Part shown: piece by piece, positions 12,399 through 23,102 of the stretch | Layout: the number at the start of each line of letters is the position of its first letter | Numbering within the stretch: position 1 is the stretch's first letter | Assembly (NCBI GenBank): GCA_019633425.1 | Contig: WSUB01000025.1 | Coordinates: 1-64,000, forward strand | Direction: 5' to 3' | Origin: Tulasnella sp. 424 | Lineage: Eukaryota > Basidiomycota > Agaricomycetes > Cantharellales > Tulasnellaceae | DNA: 64,000 bases | Made by a program: the position numbers and the translations under genes | The notes under the pieces: generated by a model | Seen by the model: the letters and a program-made list of their open reading frames with translations, nothing else | Told to the model about the DNA's origin: nothing | The model's database searches: none

Positions 12399-13773
12399 TT
12401 TGATCGTTGCTCGGGTGGTCGAACGATGTGCGTCTACTCTACTGCGAGATGGAACAAGTGACGGAACCACTGATGGGAAATCACACGTGACAATTCCATT
12501 TCACACTCCGATAATATTGGTGAGAGTAATGTCGGCGAAGGGCCCCGAAGGTCGCTAGCGCATCGGGTCCGAGCCACAATTATCCATTCAAATACACGCG
12601 TACGAGAACACGGGGCATTCTGCCTTCAAGATTCAAGGCATATTCAACGGCTCTACGACTTCTTACTACAGAATCATCCCAGGAGAGGAGACAGCGTAAT
12701 TGTTACCATCGACCCCAAAAGGACTACCCCAAAATGCGTTGAGTATGGGTGAAGCATACGAAGATGACACCGAATATCGAGCTGAATGCTAATATTATAG
12801 CTGTATTCGGCTGAGGCGTCGATCGGGTTGGTAAGCGCAGCCCGAGAAAGTTCAATAATACTAGAACCCAATTTCTAATCGGTTAGAAGCTGGTTCAGGC
12901 ATTCGCTGTTTACATTCCCGATGGAATGCCCAACTTGAGCAGTTCTGTCCCATACAAGCGTGGGGCCAAATCATCGGCGGTAATGCAACGGGGAAGAAGC
13001 TCCGGCTTGAGAAGCAGAGAATCCAAGGAGGCTTGAGCTGCAGGGTACCTGGCTTGCCTGGCGGCGTGTCAAGGTGTGAAAACCTGGGGCATTAGGAGGC
13101 CGCAGTATGTCTAAGCAAGCGCTTGGAGGACGAGATTGACGTTACACAGTAAGTTTGTACCAAGAGGCGAGATGTACGCGTTGAACTGCGGCATGGAGGT
13201 GACGAGAAAAAGCTTGAAGCCAGAAGTTGGTTTGGTGAATGAACACCGGCATAATTCCCAGAGCGTGGCTCGCGAAACGTACAGGGACGAGCGTGGTCTA
13301 GGTTGTAATATTGACCTTCCAGATACGCGTAGGCAACAAGGTCAGATGCCCACTGCATAACATGTCGTCCGAGTGGGGAACGCGGTTCGTAGGTGGCGTT
13401 TGGTAGCCATCCTTAGAATAGGGGTCGAAAGACGTGGAATAATAGGAGCTAGACGCCAAGCTTAGGCAGCAGGACACCGTGTTTTCTGTCGGGTGCGTTG
13501 GGGTAGTGGCCGGGGTGATCGACTTTGACGCGGGACTCGGTCGCGGGCAAAATCAAGGCTCCATGCCCGTCTAAAGCCAAACTTTCATCGTCTTGACCGG
13601 CGCGTGTGTGCATGCTGATCGCTGGCAGTCACGCTTGTTCTCTCAGAGAGAGCCCGAGGTTAGGAACCAAAATCGAAGACGCAACCCAAAGAGAAGGAGG
13701 CAACTCAACGGTATAAACCTGGACTGAGACCTCCGGCTGAGAAGGCATACCCCTCCAAGCTCCCTTTTCCCCC
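12399..13773. other. Intergenic: shared divergent promoter region of NAD+ synthetase and the Zn2Cys6 factor
   Basis: About 1.37 kb between two divergently transcribed genes. A few ORFs below 90 codons occur on both strands (for example 13092-13358 minus) with no recognisable motif. Likely holds both promoters; nothing else I can support. Confidence 0.5.
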
Positions 13774-16700
13774 ATGGCCCCCGTCGTAGAGTCCAAGGGA
13801 GACAGTCGCAGACGCAACGCACTTTCTTGCGCTGAGTGTAGGAGGTACGTTGGGCCTTCCTGTCGCTGCGGCCTTTAATGTAGGCTACGCGCGGGCTGAG
13901 TAGCTCTCCGCTCCCATCGGACGTTAATCATCTGCCTCTGCTGGACTAGATTGAAGCTTAAATGTGACCGCGTATTTCCTTGCCAAAGCTGTAAGAGCAT
14001 CCGGAGCTGCGTCGTATTTAGATATCTTACCTGCTGCGGTCGAAGGTCGAAAGCGAGGATGCTCCGCCATCTGTCCCGATGGGATGTTAACAACAGGTAA
14101 GCTTTAAACACAATCAACGATAGAGGAATTAAATTTAAATATCTTACCTTCCGTAGGGAAACTGGGCGGAAGGTTAGGGTGACCGAGAGGGGCGTTTTCC
14201 TACGTACTCTAATCCTCGCCCCCGGCAGATTTATTCTCGCCAACACGGAAGAGCTTCATGAGAAGATATCGGAACTTCAAAGCCGTATCACGGACCTAGA
14301 AGATGCATTGGGTGTTTCTCATGCCGCACACTCCAGTCATCCACATCCCCTTCTGCGTCCCGACCTACTGGCCCTGAAAACGCCCCTAGGAGCTGAGCTG
14401 GTCGGACGAGGTGCTTCGGCTCAGTCACCAAAGCAAGGGCAATCCCCTGAGCCTCAAGAGGAGGTACTAGAGTCATTTGGGACGCTTACCATAGGTGAAG
14501 GGGGTGTCTCGACCTTCTACGGTAGCACAGTTGGCTCGGAGTTTCTCTTCGAGGTTCGGATGGCCGGGCTCTTATGGGTGCCCGATGAAAACGGCAACTT
14601 ACTTTTCTTTGCCACAGGACGAAGAAGATGAACTCGGTAGAGCCAGTGCCTCCGATGCTCACAGCCGTCGGACTGACTGGTTACCCGATCAGTTGTCGCA
14701 CCTGGCCCATACATTCCCCTTTGCGACACTGACGAGCGACGTAGAAACGGTAAAGTACCAGCTACGAACGTTTTTACCCTCTGTGGAAGTTGCTTGGCAC
14801 CTTTCCCAATCGTATTCTACGAATGCTGCGTGGATGTAAGCGAACGAGGTCCGAAAGAGGTTAGATACTCACGACCGATCGGACAAGTACAGGTACAACC
14901 CTTTGAATCGGCAGACCTTCTGGAACGACGTGTTTTCCCCTATCTATGACATGGCACATGCCACACCTATCACTTCTCATGCTCTCTCCGTGGCTTTTGG
15001 TGTTCTAGCCCTTGGCGTCCTCGTCGATCTTGACCGGTCACCATACGACCCGGAGGCCGAGAAGTACCACTTTCTCTCAAGAGCTGCATTAGCCATCGAG
15101 TCATGCCTCGAGAACACCACTATCCAGGCCATTCAATCTCTGGTGGGTGCGGTCCCGTCGGGCCGTGACTTGACCTTGACGCTCCAGATCTTCGGTTTGT
15201 AGATCCTGATGGCGTACTTCAACCAAATGACGGATAAAAAAACCGGTCCGGCGTTGACATGGTCTCTGAACGGACTGGCGATGAAACTTGCTCAGAGTGT
15301 GAGATGCATTAGACCTGGGGTCGTCCGCATTGAGGTTTGACAGTTTGCCGCTAGATCGGTCTTCACCGGGATTGGGAGAAATGGGGCCTACCTATGCACG
15401 AAGTCGCCATTCGGAGGACTGTAATGTGGGAGGTGCGCTGGTCAATCTTTGCTTTGCTTGGTTATATATATGCTAACTTTAGCTGTAGTGTATTTGTTTC
15501 GATAGTTGGTCCGCTTTCGGCTTTGGCCGACCACCCTCACAGGCCGTAAGGGTTAAGACCTCACCGAATCAGCGGTATCGTTACTCAGCTTCCTTTGCAA
15601 CAGATGAATTTCGTCGACTGCAAGCAAACACCGGATCCGCAAATCCCGGACGACCCTTGTGCGAGCTTTGACCCTCTAAAATACCGCTTTACCGAGATTC
15701 TTCTTGATGTTATCAACGCATCATTTGGTGCTACACCTCCGACTTATGACCAAATTCTGAGGCTAGATAGACAGCTTCGCGACTACTACATACCGTGAGT
15801 CTGAAGCATCCGCCCTTTTTTAGCTCCTGTCATTAACTTCTTTCCTTCATAGCCCGTTGTTCCAAGTAGCTGGGATCAACGAAGACGGCAAGCCCCGTCC
15901 TCAGCTCCCGCCAAACCCTCCCCTTGGGCTCGCTCTTCAATCACATGCTGTTGCCATGCTACGAGAGAATGCTTTGCTGTACATGCATAGGAGTTTCTTT
16001 GCGAAGGCTCTTGGTGAACATCCTGATGATCCTTTCAAGGTGAGCGCTTCGTAAGGTATTTTATCCCTCTTACTCATGTATCTGTGCGATAGAGCCGTTA
16101 CGCAGCATCTGTGCTTGCCTGCCATAGGTCGGCCTGCGCCATTATCGTACTCGTCCGAAAGCTTCATTACCTGGAGCCCAGAATTGGTAAGTTTCTTTAC
16201 GCTTCGTCTTTGACTGCTGGCTAAATATTTTTGGAAGTTCTACGGTTCTGGTATTTCTGGGTGCACTCATGTATGTCACTTACCCTTCTCTATCATGAAA
16301 CCATCTAATAACCCCACCCCCCTTCCCCTCCATTTTCCCTGAATAGTCACGGCGTCGGTACGTTTCCCCTTGCCTTTAGATTTAACACAGGGCTGACCCT
16401 TGACTGCAGGTTGTCCTTGCGTCCATTGTTACCAAAACACCACATTCAAATCTTGCGCCTTCATCCATGGCACACGTCGACCTTGCTTGCGATCTGTTCA
16501 AACAGGTCGCCGCCGGAAGTCGCCCGGCTACCACGTTGGTGAGTAGAACCGCTCTTTCCGGCTTCACAATCTGATAGAGATCCCTTCAGCCCATACTTCT
16601 GAAGCTTCGACAAAAGGCTCATGAGGTCTACGTTGAATGGCTTAATTCGTCGCAAACCCCAACAGGCAAAGGCACCACCCCGCCTCGGGAAACCAAGGAT

Positions 16701-17646
16701 AATCTTGACCCTATGCTCAGTGGGCAAACGCGCCTCGTTTCTAGGAAGAAGAGACCAGTGAGGACTGATATGACGGGCGCGTCTGAGACCGACGCCCGCG
16801 ACGAGTGGTTGCCGGATGCCCTAGGAGACGTCCACCCTAGCCTTGTTGACCATTTACGGTCGTTCAACGAACCGCAGAGCGCCTACACTGGTAGCGCTTT
16901 CCAACCGCCCTCGCCAGAGACACGGATGCGATCCCACTCTCTGCATCAGCCATCGGTGCATCAAGATACTCCTGGGATCACATCATCTACGATATCGACT
17001 TCATCTGGATTTTCGCAACAAATGTCTTCGTCGGGTTGGACGACACCTAATGCGTCGACAAGCTACAGCCTAAACCCTTCATTGCAGAGCCAGTCTCATG
17101 CAAACATCGGGTCGCTGGACAGTGCTCAAGGATACGACGCTCGGCATTGGGATGGAGGTCGACAGGACGCGCCACACACGCCAACCGCGTACCCTCAACA
17201 GCAATTCCATCCAACCTCGCAAGAACCCGCGGGTTATTCGATCCCGCAATACATCCAGACACCTTCACAGCCGTACAGTTATACCCTGCCGCAGGCTTCG
17301 CTTCCACCGCCGCAACGGACAGTGCCATCCCAAACCCAACCCCGATCAATGCAAGGACAGTCTCCCTCTCACCAATATATCCCGACCACATCATATCAAC
17401 CGATGGCCGCTGTTCAACAGTCTGGGCTCCCGGGACTCCACACTGCAGGAATGCCTGTCCATGCGGACCCTATGGGAGGTCTCATGCATACGGGAGGAGG
17501 TAAGTCCTACGCGAATGAGATCTTGTGTCGTAATGCTAACCAAGCCGCATTCATTAGTGGGTTCGTTGGAACAAAGCTGGCGTTCCTTCCTCTCGGGGGT
17601 GGACTTTCCAACATCTCCCATCCCCGGCGCTCAACCTCTTCCTTGA
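13774..17646 (+). CDS. Zn(II)2Cys6 transcription factor with fungal-specific transcription factor domain
   Basis: Nuclear DNA-binding regulator of unknown targets. I could join 18 exons: 13774-13844, 13950-13990, 14046-14096, 14157-14172, 14229-14553, 14618-14835, 14893-15142, 15203-15298, 15355-15432, 15489-15545, 15604-15794, 15853-16039, 16093-16186, 16238-16270, 16347-16357, 16410-16538, 16590-17499 and 17558-17646. They sum to 2847 nt (948 aa). The N-terminus has the six cysteines as CAECRRLKLKCDRVFPCQSC then RKRGCSAICPDG. A short coiled segment follows (NTEELHEKISELQSRITDLE). The middle homology domain shows LILMAYFNQMTDK, IGLHRDWEKWGLP, SAFGFGRPPSQA and HSFTASVVLASIV. The C-terminal third is Gln/Ser/Pro-rich. 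Two exons are only 16 and 11 nt. An inverted, decayed partial copy lies at 62650-63822. Confidence 0.9.
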
Positions 17647-18108
17647 TCTGGAGGCTGCTCGGTGGTTTCATAACTACGCTGACTGTTGGAAGGGGGCCAT
17701 GTTTTGCTGCATGTAATTCTGTTGGAATTGGGAATGTAATTCTCGACTTTGATTGTTCAGTGCTCTGAGGATGTGACCCGTGATGTGCCAACTATCTCGC
17801 GAAGTGGAACGTAATAGCGCTAATCGAGTCAAAACTCCAGCACTCGGGCCTCCCGTACGTGCTTGACTGCGCAGGTGGCCGAACATACAAATGGTTTATT
17901 TTTACATATTTTTGTCAACAAATATAATCACTTATACCAAGGGGATATTCCAGGGTCCACGGCAGTGGCCAATCGAACGGGAATAAGTGATGAAAAAAGA
18001 GAAGGAAAAAACACCTCCAGAGAGGAACAGCGATGAACATGATAACGAGTGATAACAAATGTCAGACAGACTCCAATGCAATGACCGGCCTGGCAAGTTC
18101 TCAGTCCG
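17647..18108. other. Intergenic between convergent 3' ends
   Basis: About 460 bp between the stop of the Zn2Cys6 factor (plus) and the stop of the Ste50/Ubc2-like gene (minus). Contains an AT-rich patch near 17890-17935, probably 3' UTR or polyadenylation sequence. No gene seen. Confidence 0.5.
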
Positions 18109-20556
18109 CTATCGGCCCATCGAGAACGCCGGAGACATCGGCGATGGTTGGGGAGCGTAGCCGGAAACACTTGCTAGGAGATTAGTTTGGGAGAGATCGG
18201 CACCAAGGCCCTTCTGGTCGTCTGCGTTAGAGTCATAACTCGATGACAGTCCGGTACCCGGGGTTGGCGGGTTGGCACCTCCGGGTGTAGCCTTCCCGAT
18301 CAACCAGCTAGGAACCCATCCCCGACGACCGCTCTCCTTCACCACCTGACGGAAAGCTATCAGGACCAGAGGCATAAAAGATCGAGCGACCACCTACATA
18401 AGACCAGTGATTGTATCGCTTGAACACTCTTAGCAAATCGTCCTTGACTAGGTCCAACTCATGATCTCCTTGGGGTTGCCAGTCCATGAGGGCGACTCCA
18501 GGATAACTCGTCGAAACGATGCTGCTTGGTAAGATCGGGGCATCTGACATAGGTTTGCCCCCAACTGGTGACGCAAGATTCTGGGGAGATGGAGAGGGTG
18601 GCTGAGAGCTGGCAACAGTAAGGGCTTCGGAAATTGCGGTCGACGGTGGCATGCTCGTTTCCAGCAGGCATCCGGCAGGCACCCAACCTCTTCTGGCACG
18701 CTCGTCCACGGTACCCGATCCCGTCGGATCACGCTGGACTTCCCACCACCCTTTAGACCGACGTAGTACGACGAACATTGCCCCCCTGCCATGGTCATTA
18801 GTGAGAGGGTCCCATAGAACGATTCAGAGGAAGCAACGTACACTGTCACGTCATATTCATCGTCATAATCTGCCCCATAAGGGTAGATTGCGATTGCATA
18901 CGAAACTCCAGTCGAGAGAATGATAGCATCTGCATGACCGGGTCCGTTACCCGTTCGATCACCGTCCTCATCATACCTGGCCTTGGTCGACAGTGGCTGC
19001 AGGGAAGCCGCGGGTGTCTGATGGAGTCGCGTGTCTCGTGTGTAAGGAGCGTTTGCAACCTTGTCGATCTTCTTCATGGGGCCGTTCCCAGTCTGGTCAG
19101 TGGACTCGTTTCTGCCTTTTTTCTCAGCTTGTTTTCCTTGCGCGACGCTGATCGGTGCTCGGATGTCCCGAACGTGTCGAAGCATGAACACGGGGTTCTT
19201 GCCCGCATCCTTGAGCTTCTTAAAGAGCAGCAGTGGCTTCTCGTCTAAACTGAGACAACGTTCTGGTCACAGGGGGCACGACGTCAATACATGATCCACT
19301 TGCAATACGGCAAGACTCTTACCGGTAGTGCCATAGCAGATAAACAAAGCATACATCCGCCAGTCATCCGTAATGCGATACTTCTTGAGTGCAGCTGGTA
19401 AAACCTTGGAGCAAGGATCATCCAAGCTGACCTTGAAGCTTTGCAACATATCTGAGCGGTCTTCTGCTGTCCGAGATCGCCCATCTCTTTGGGTGTCAGC
19501 CGAGCTAGACCCGTTTGCTTGCGTCCGAGAGGACTGCGCACTTCGATCGGCAGGGCCAGAAGGTTCTGAAGAGTATGACCGGAAGCTGTTTAGACCGAGG
19601 TCCACGGGATCCGTCCCTTTGGGGGGTGGAGGTGGTCGAAGGGAAGTCGAATTAGGGTGCTGCACGTGGCCACCAGCTGTCAGGGAATGTGGACTCGAAG
19701 CTAGAGAGTCAACTCACAGAGGTGTCGTATTCTAGCGATTGCGGAGAAACCCTAGGGCTGTCTTGTGGCTGCAGACTTAATGCAGAGCTCTCATCCGTGA
19801 ATGTTGGCGACTTCACGGTTTTCCCATTGAAACTAGCCCACTTCAGTGAGGGCTGCTTCTGTAAAGAAGAACCGCTCATTGTTCCGTTTCGTATTGGTTT
19901 GTCAAATATATGTTCCTCTAGCTGCACGACTCCAGTCTGAAGTCGCTGTACCTCTTGCTCAAGATACTTGATTCGTTCATCTGAAAGGCGGAGACGAGAT
20001 TTAGTTGTCGTGCCCAGTATGGGCACTTAGTCCCTAGTTGATGAAGGAAGGGCGTACTCTGGTTGCTGATGAGTTGCATGAGTCGTCCTAGGGGTGTATT
20101 GTCTGAAAAGACGTCTTCGATTGCTTCGGCTGCCGCCCAAGGTATCTTGTCGTTAGCTTCGAGCGATAGATGGCATTTGGGATCGGAAAGCGGCTCACAG
20201 TTCGGGACATAGTGTTCCGGTTCTATTGCGACCCCGTTGTCCACCTTGAGACGGTATATCGCCTTCAGCAATTCCAGACGATGTCCAGCGGAGTGGACGC
20301 CGATTTCTTTTAGAGAGTCGAAATCTAATTGAACGAGCACTTCTCCAGTAATACCGTGTTCTGTAACGCATGTTGTCGCCGCGGAACGTCGAGAAAGGTG
20401 CAAAAAAGGTCAGCGATTCGAGCGCGAGATGGGTGGTTCAAGTGGGAGTGGCAACGGACCATATATAAACCCCTGGTATTGGCCGTAGCCAATGCTGATT
20501 AACCATTCGTTGACGCTGTCCTCTTCCCATTGAAGAATATCGGGTTCGCCTGCCAT
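18109..20556 (-). CDS. UBC2: Ste50/Ubc2-type MAP kinase adaptor (SAM, RA and two SH3 domains)
   Basis: Adaptor that links small GTPases to the MAPKKK of the pheromone/filamentation pathway. The start at 20556-20554 gives MAGEPDILQWEEDSVNEWL followed by IGYGQYQGFIY, then EHGITGEVLVQLDFDSLKEI and HRLELLKAIYRLK: a SAM domain split by an intron. A coiled segment follows (RLSDERIKYLEQEVQRLQ). The Ras-association domain is at about 19500-19300 (KVSLDDPCSKVLPAALKKYR, WRMYALFICYG). After a linker come two SH3-like units: MFVVLRRSKGWWEVQRD with ARRGWVPAGCLLE, and LDLVKDDLLRVFKRYNHWSY with GRRGWVPSWLIGK. Ascomycete Ste50 lacks these SH3 domains; in Ustilago maydis Ubc2 they are present and needed for pathogenic development. 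The protein ends AFSMGR. Several introns are present; exact ends of some are not fixed. Confidence 0.88.
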
Positions 20557-20808
20557 AGGTCGCTTGCGGCGGTTCAAAGTGCAATGGAGAGTAGCAAGTG
20601 TAGATTATTCCAACTTAGACGGATGCCGCCACATCGAGTTCCCGCGTTAACCGCCTCAGGGTTCCGTCACCCTATACTCGAGGTCCCATGAGACCAGTCA
20701 GAACACTCGATCCAGAGGTAGTCCAACGATATGACGATTCGATTAGCGTAGTCTACCAAATCCCAATATCATTACATCTTGACTCATTCACAGCCAAGAA
20801 TCCCGGAA

Positions 20809-22632
20809 TCACGATTTTTGTACTAGCAAAAGGGAATCATCGGAGTCTTCTCCTCCTGAGTCTATCTCCGGAGGGTCTTCAAGTATCTTCATCCAGACGC
20901 GCTTTGGGTCCAAGTCCGACAGAGCAACTCGGTCCCCCTTCTTGCGGTACTGTCGCCTAATCCTAACACGAATCTTGGGGGGAGTAGGTAAGCGAAATGT
21001 CACGGATTTTCTACTTCGACGTTTAATTTCGGGTTCTTCGTCATCTGAACTGGCAAGAGACGACATGGCCGCCCGCGATCGCGGTTCTGAGCTTGTTCTA
21101 GGGTCATGGGAAGGCCCACCCCCATGGTACTCGTCGTCCTGAGGCTCTTCCTTTATCTCGGTCAAAGCTGTGACGTGTGAGATATGGCTTATGGTGGGTT
21201 GATCTCTGACCCATCCAGGTTCTGGGACGAGATCCTCTTCGATATCCGTGTCCGACGACCCTTGCTCCCTGGTAGGACGATCAGGGATGGCGCGGTAGAG
21301 CACGGAGGTCGGAGTTCGTAACAGCTTGGGTGACATAATAGGAGGAATCAAGTCAGCGTCATCTCCATCATCTTTATTCTCTTCGTCCGACAGCTGTTCC
21401 ACTTCCCGCCGCGCGTTGGAGGAAGGTCCACATGTCGTCTGGAAAGACGATAGGATGCTGTCGTCGTGCAGATGCGTCGCAGTAGGGGGGAGGGTTGGAA
21501 TGAGCCTTATAGGCGGCGCTGAAGTCATCCTTGGGCGCAAGACAGGCAAGTCAGGCACAGGAAGGCTGCAGAACCTATCCCAAAATAGGTTTTTCTCGGG
21601 CGGAGGAGACGAGAGTTTTCTTGAAGGTCCATCATTATAATGAGCCTCATGTCCAAGGTACTTTCCGATGCCAACCACGCTGTCGTCTTCTACGATCGGT
21701 TGATTTTGAATATAAGGGGTCGATGTTGCGTGTGGGACCCCGGCAAAGAAGGAACGATGCAGTGTGTCCGGTTCACCGCCCGCAGCAACAAGACTCTCAG
21801 GGGCGCCACTCCATGAGGCTTCTTCTAGTATTGAGTCTGATGGTCTTCGTCCTATCGGCATCTCAGACCTCCGCCGCAGCGCGGAGCCGGAAGACGGAGG
21901 CAGTCTTGGCATGGCATACGAAGCATTCTTGCGTGGAACTTGGTTCGACAGAGTTTTCTCTTGCACTAAGCTCCACTCTCTACCTTGTTGCGTGAAACCT
22001 TCGTTCTGAGAGTCGAAAGAAGATTTGGCTCGATGTCCTGACAAGCCGAGAGGGGATTTACCGAGCGATATGTTCTCCCTATGACGAGCAGACGACGTTT
22101 GGACATCCGAGCGTGCAGTCAGCCAGGGTGATTTCGGCGATTGGTGGACTGTATGGCGAGGCGAAGACAAAGGAAGCAGCTTTCTCTCTTGTAAAGTGCC
22201 TGCTGGCGAGGCACTAGCATCGTGAAGCGCGGTCGTATAGTCGAGAAAGTGGTGACCGCCGGCCGGAACGGAACTATGCTCAGCCGGACTTGCCCCCTGT
22301 CTCGAGGAATGACCTGATAAGATCGAATCTTGGGTGAGCTGATCACCGTGTTCGGGGACTTCCGTAGCGGGCCTTGGTCTGTTCCGAACAGGTGAAACGC
22401 TGGCTACTCTTGGCGGCAAGTTAACCCTGGATGTGACCTCTCCTAATGGGTTTCGCTTCCCAAACTCCAGGATACGAGCTTGAAGTGCGTCAGATTTGGT
22501 CCTCCTGACGCCAGCGGGGGCCGAGGAAGGATTAGACGACTCATGCGTGAACGCATGCCGTCGTTTTGGGGCAGCTTTGATGAAAAGAGATGGCGATGTT
22601 GGAGGAGACGAACGGGGGCCCTTTGATTTCAT
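20809..22632 (-). CDS. Hypothetical intrinsically disordered protein
   Basis: Single-exon frame of 607 aa from the ATG at 22632; the frame stays open 20 codons further upstream but without an ATG. I do not recognise the family. The protein is rich in Ser, Pro, Arg and Asp, with no membrane segment. Basic N-terminal patches (AAPKRRHAF, ARILEFGKRNPLGEV) look like possible nuclear localisation or short linear motifs. The C-terminal part has alternating acidic and basic runs (EEPEIKRRSRKSVTF, KIRVRIRRQYRKKGD) and ends in an acidic tail with DSGGEDSDDS. The length of the open frame in a region where other genes are cut by introns every 100-300 nt supports it being real coding sequence. It lies just beyond the Ste50/Ubc2-like start, same strand, 250 bp apart. 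Confidence 0.7.
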   Translation of the reverse strand: MKSKGPRSSPPTSPSLFIKAAPKRRHAFTHESSNPSSAPAGVRRTKSDALQARILEFGKRNPLGEVTSRVNLPPRVASVSPVRNRPRPATEVPEHGDQLTQDSILSGHSSRQGASPAEHSSVPAGGHHFLDYTTALHDASASPAGTLQERKLLPLSSPRHTVHQSPKSPWLTARSDVQTSSARHRENISLGKSPLGLSGHRAKSSFDSQNEGFTQQGREWSLVQEKTLSNQVPRKNASYAMPRLPPSSGSALRRRSEMPIGRRPSDSILEEASWSGAPESLVAAGGEPDTLHRSFFAGVPHATSTPYIQNQPIVEDDSVVGIGKYLGHEAHYNDGPSRKLSSPPPEKNLFWDRFCSLPVPDLPVLRPRMTSAPPIRLIPTLPPTATHLHDDSILSSFQTTCGPSSNARREVEQLSDEENKDDGDDADLIPPIMSPKLLRTPTSVLYRAIPDRPTREQGSSDTDIEEDLVPEPGWVRDQPTISHISHVTALTEIKEEPQDDEYHGGGPSHDPRTSSEPRSRAAMSSLASSDDEEPEIKRRSRKSVTFRLPTPPKIRVRIRRQYRKKGDRVALSDLDPKRVWMKILEDPPEIDSGGEDSDDSLLLVQKS

Positions 22633-23102
22633 AAGTGTTGAAGCAACAGCTGGAAGTACTTTGTAACTGTCGAGGTTGCAGTTGACGAACAACGCGGGCT
22701 GTGGCCAGTCGCACGATCATGTGCCCCTTAATCGAAGCTCGACGCGTCGTGTGGAGTTCACGTTAACCCGCACGGCGGCGATGAACATGAGGGCGGACTG
22801 AAGAGATAAGGACTATGGTGCACATGGACATAGCTGCCTGGTTGGGAATAGCCCATCAATGTTTAGTTTCTGGGTTCCTCAAACGTCTTGGCTCGGCTGG
22901 GCTCCACCATTAGGTCGTCACCATCTCGACGGCTGACATGAAGCAGCACGCGGATAGGAGGATCAGCGTACTCGGAGAGACATTATTCGGGATGGAGCGC
23001 TTGATATGAGGCCTCTGCTGGTGACTTGTTGCATGTTTTCTTCCTCTTTCCACTCCTCCCTCGTTGTGCGCTCCTTCTTTCATCTTGCCGGCGGCAGAGG
23101 TC
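22633..23102. other. Divergent promoter region
   Basis: About 470 bp between the disordered-protein gene (minus) and the first seven-span membrane protein gene (plus). No further gene seen. Confidence 0.5.

Noticed and set aside
15142..15205. In-frame TAG in the middle of the Zn2Cys6 factor (after QIFGL), apparently also in the second copy
   Set aside because: Both copies have the TAG because it is the acceptor of a 60-nt intron (donor GTGGGT at 15143, or GTAGGT in the relic). Splicing gives AIQSLILMAYFNQ, the family consensus, so it is not a nonsense mutation.
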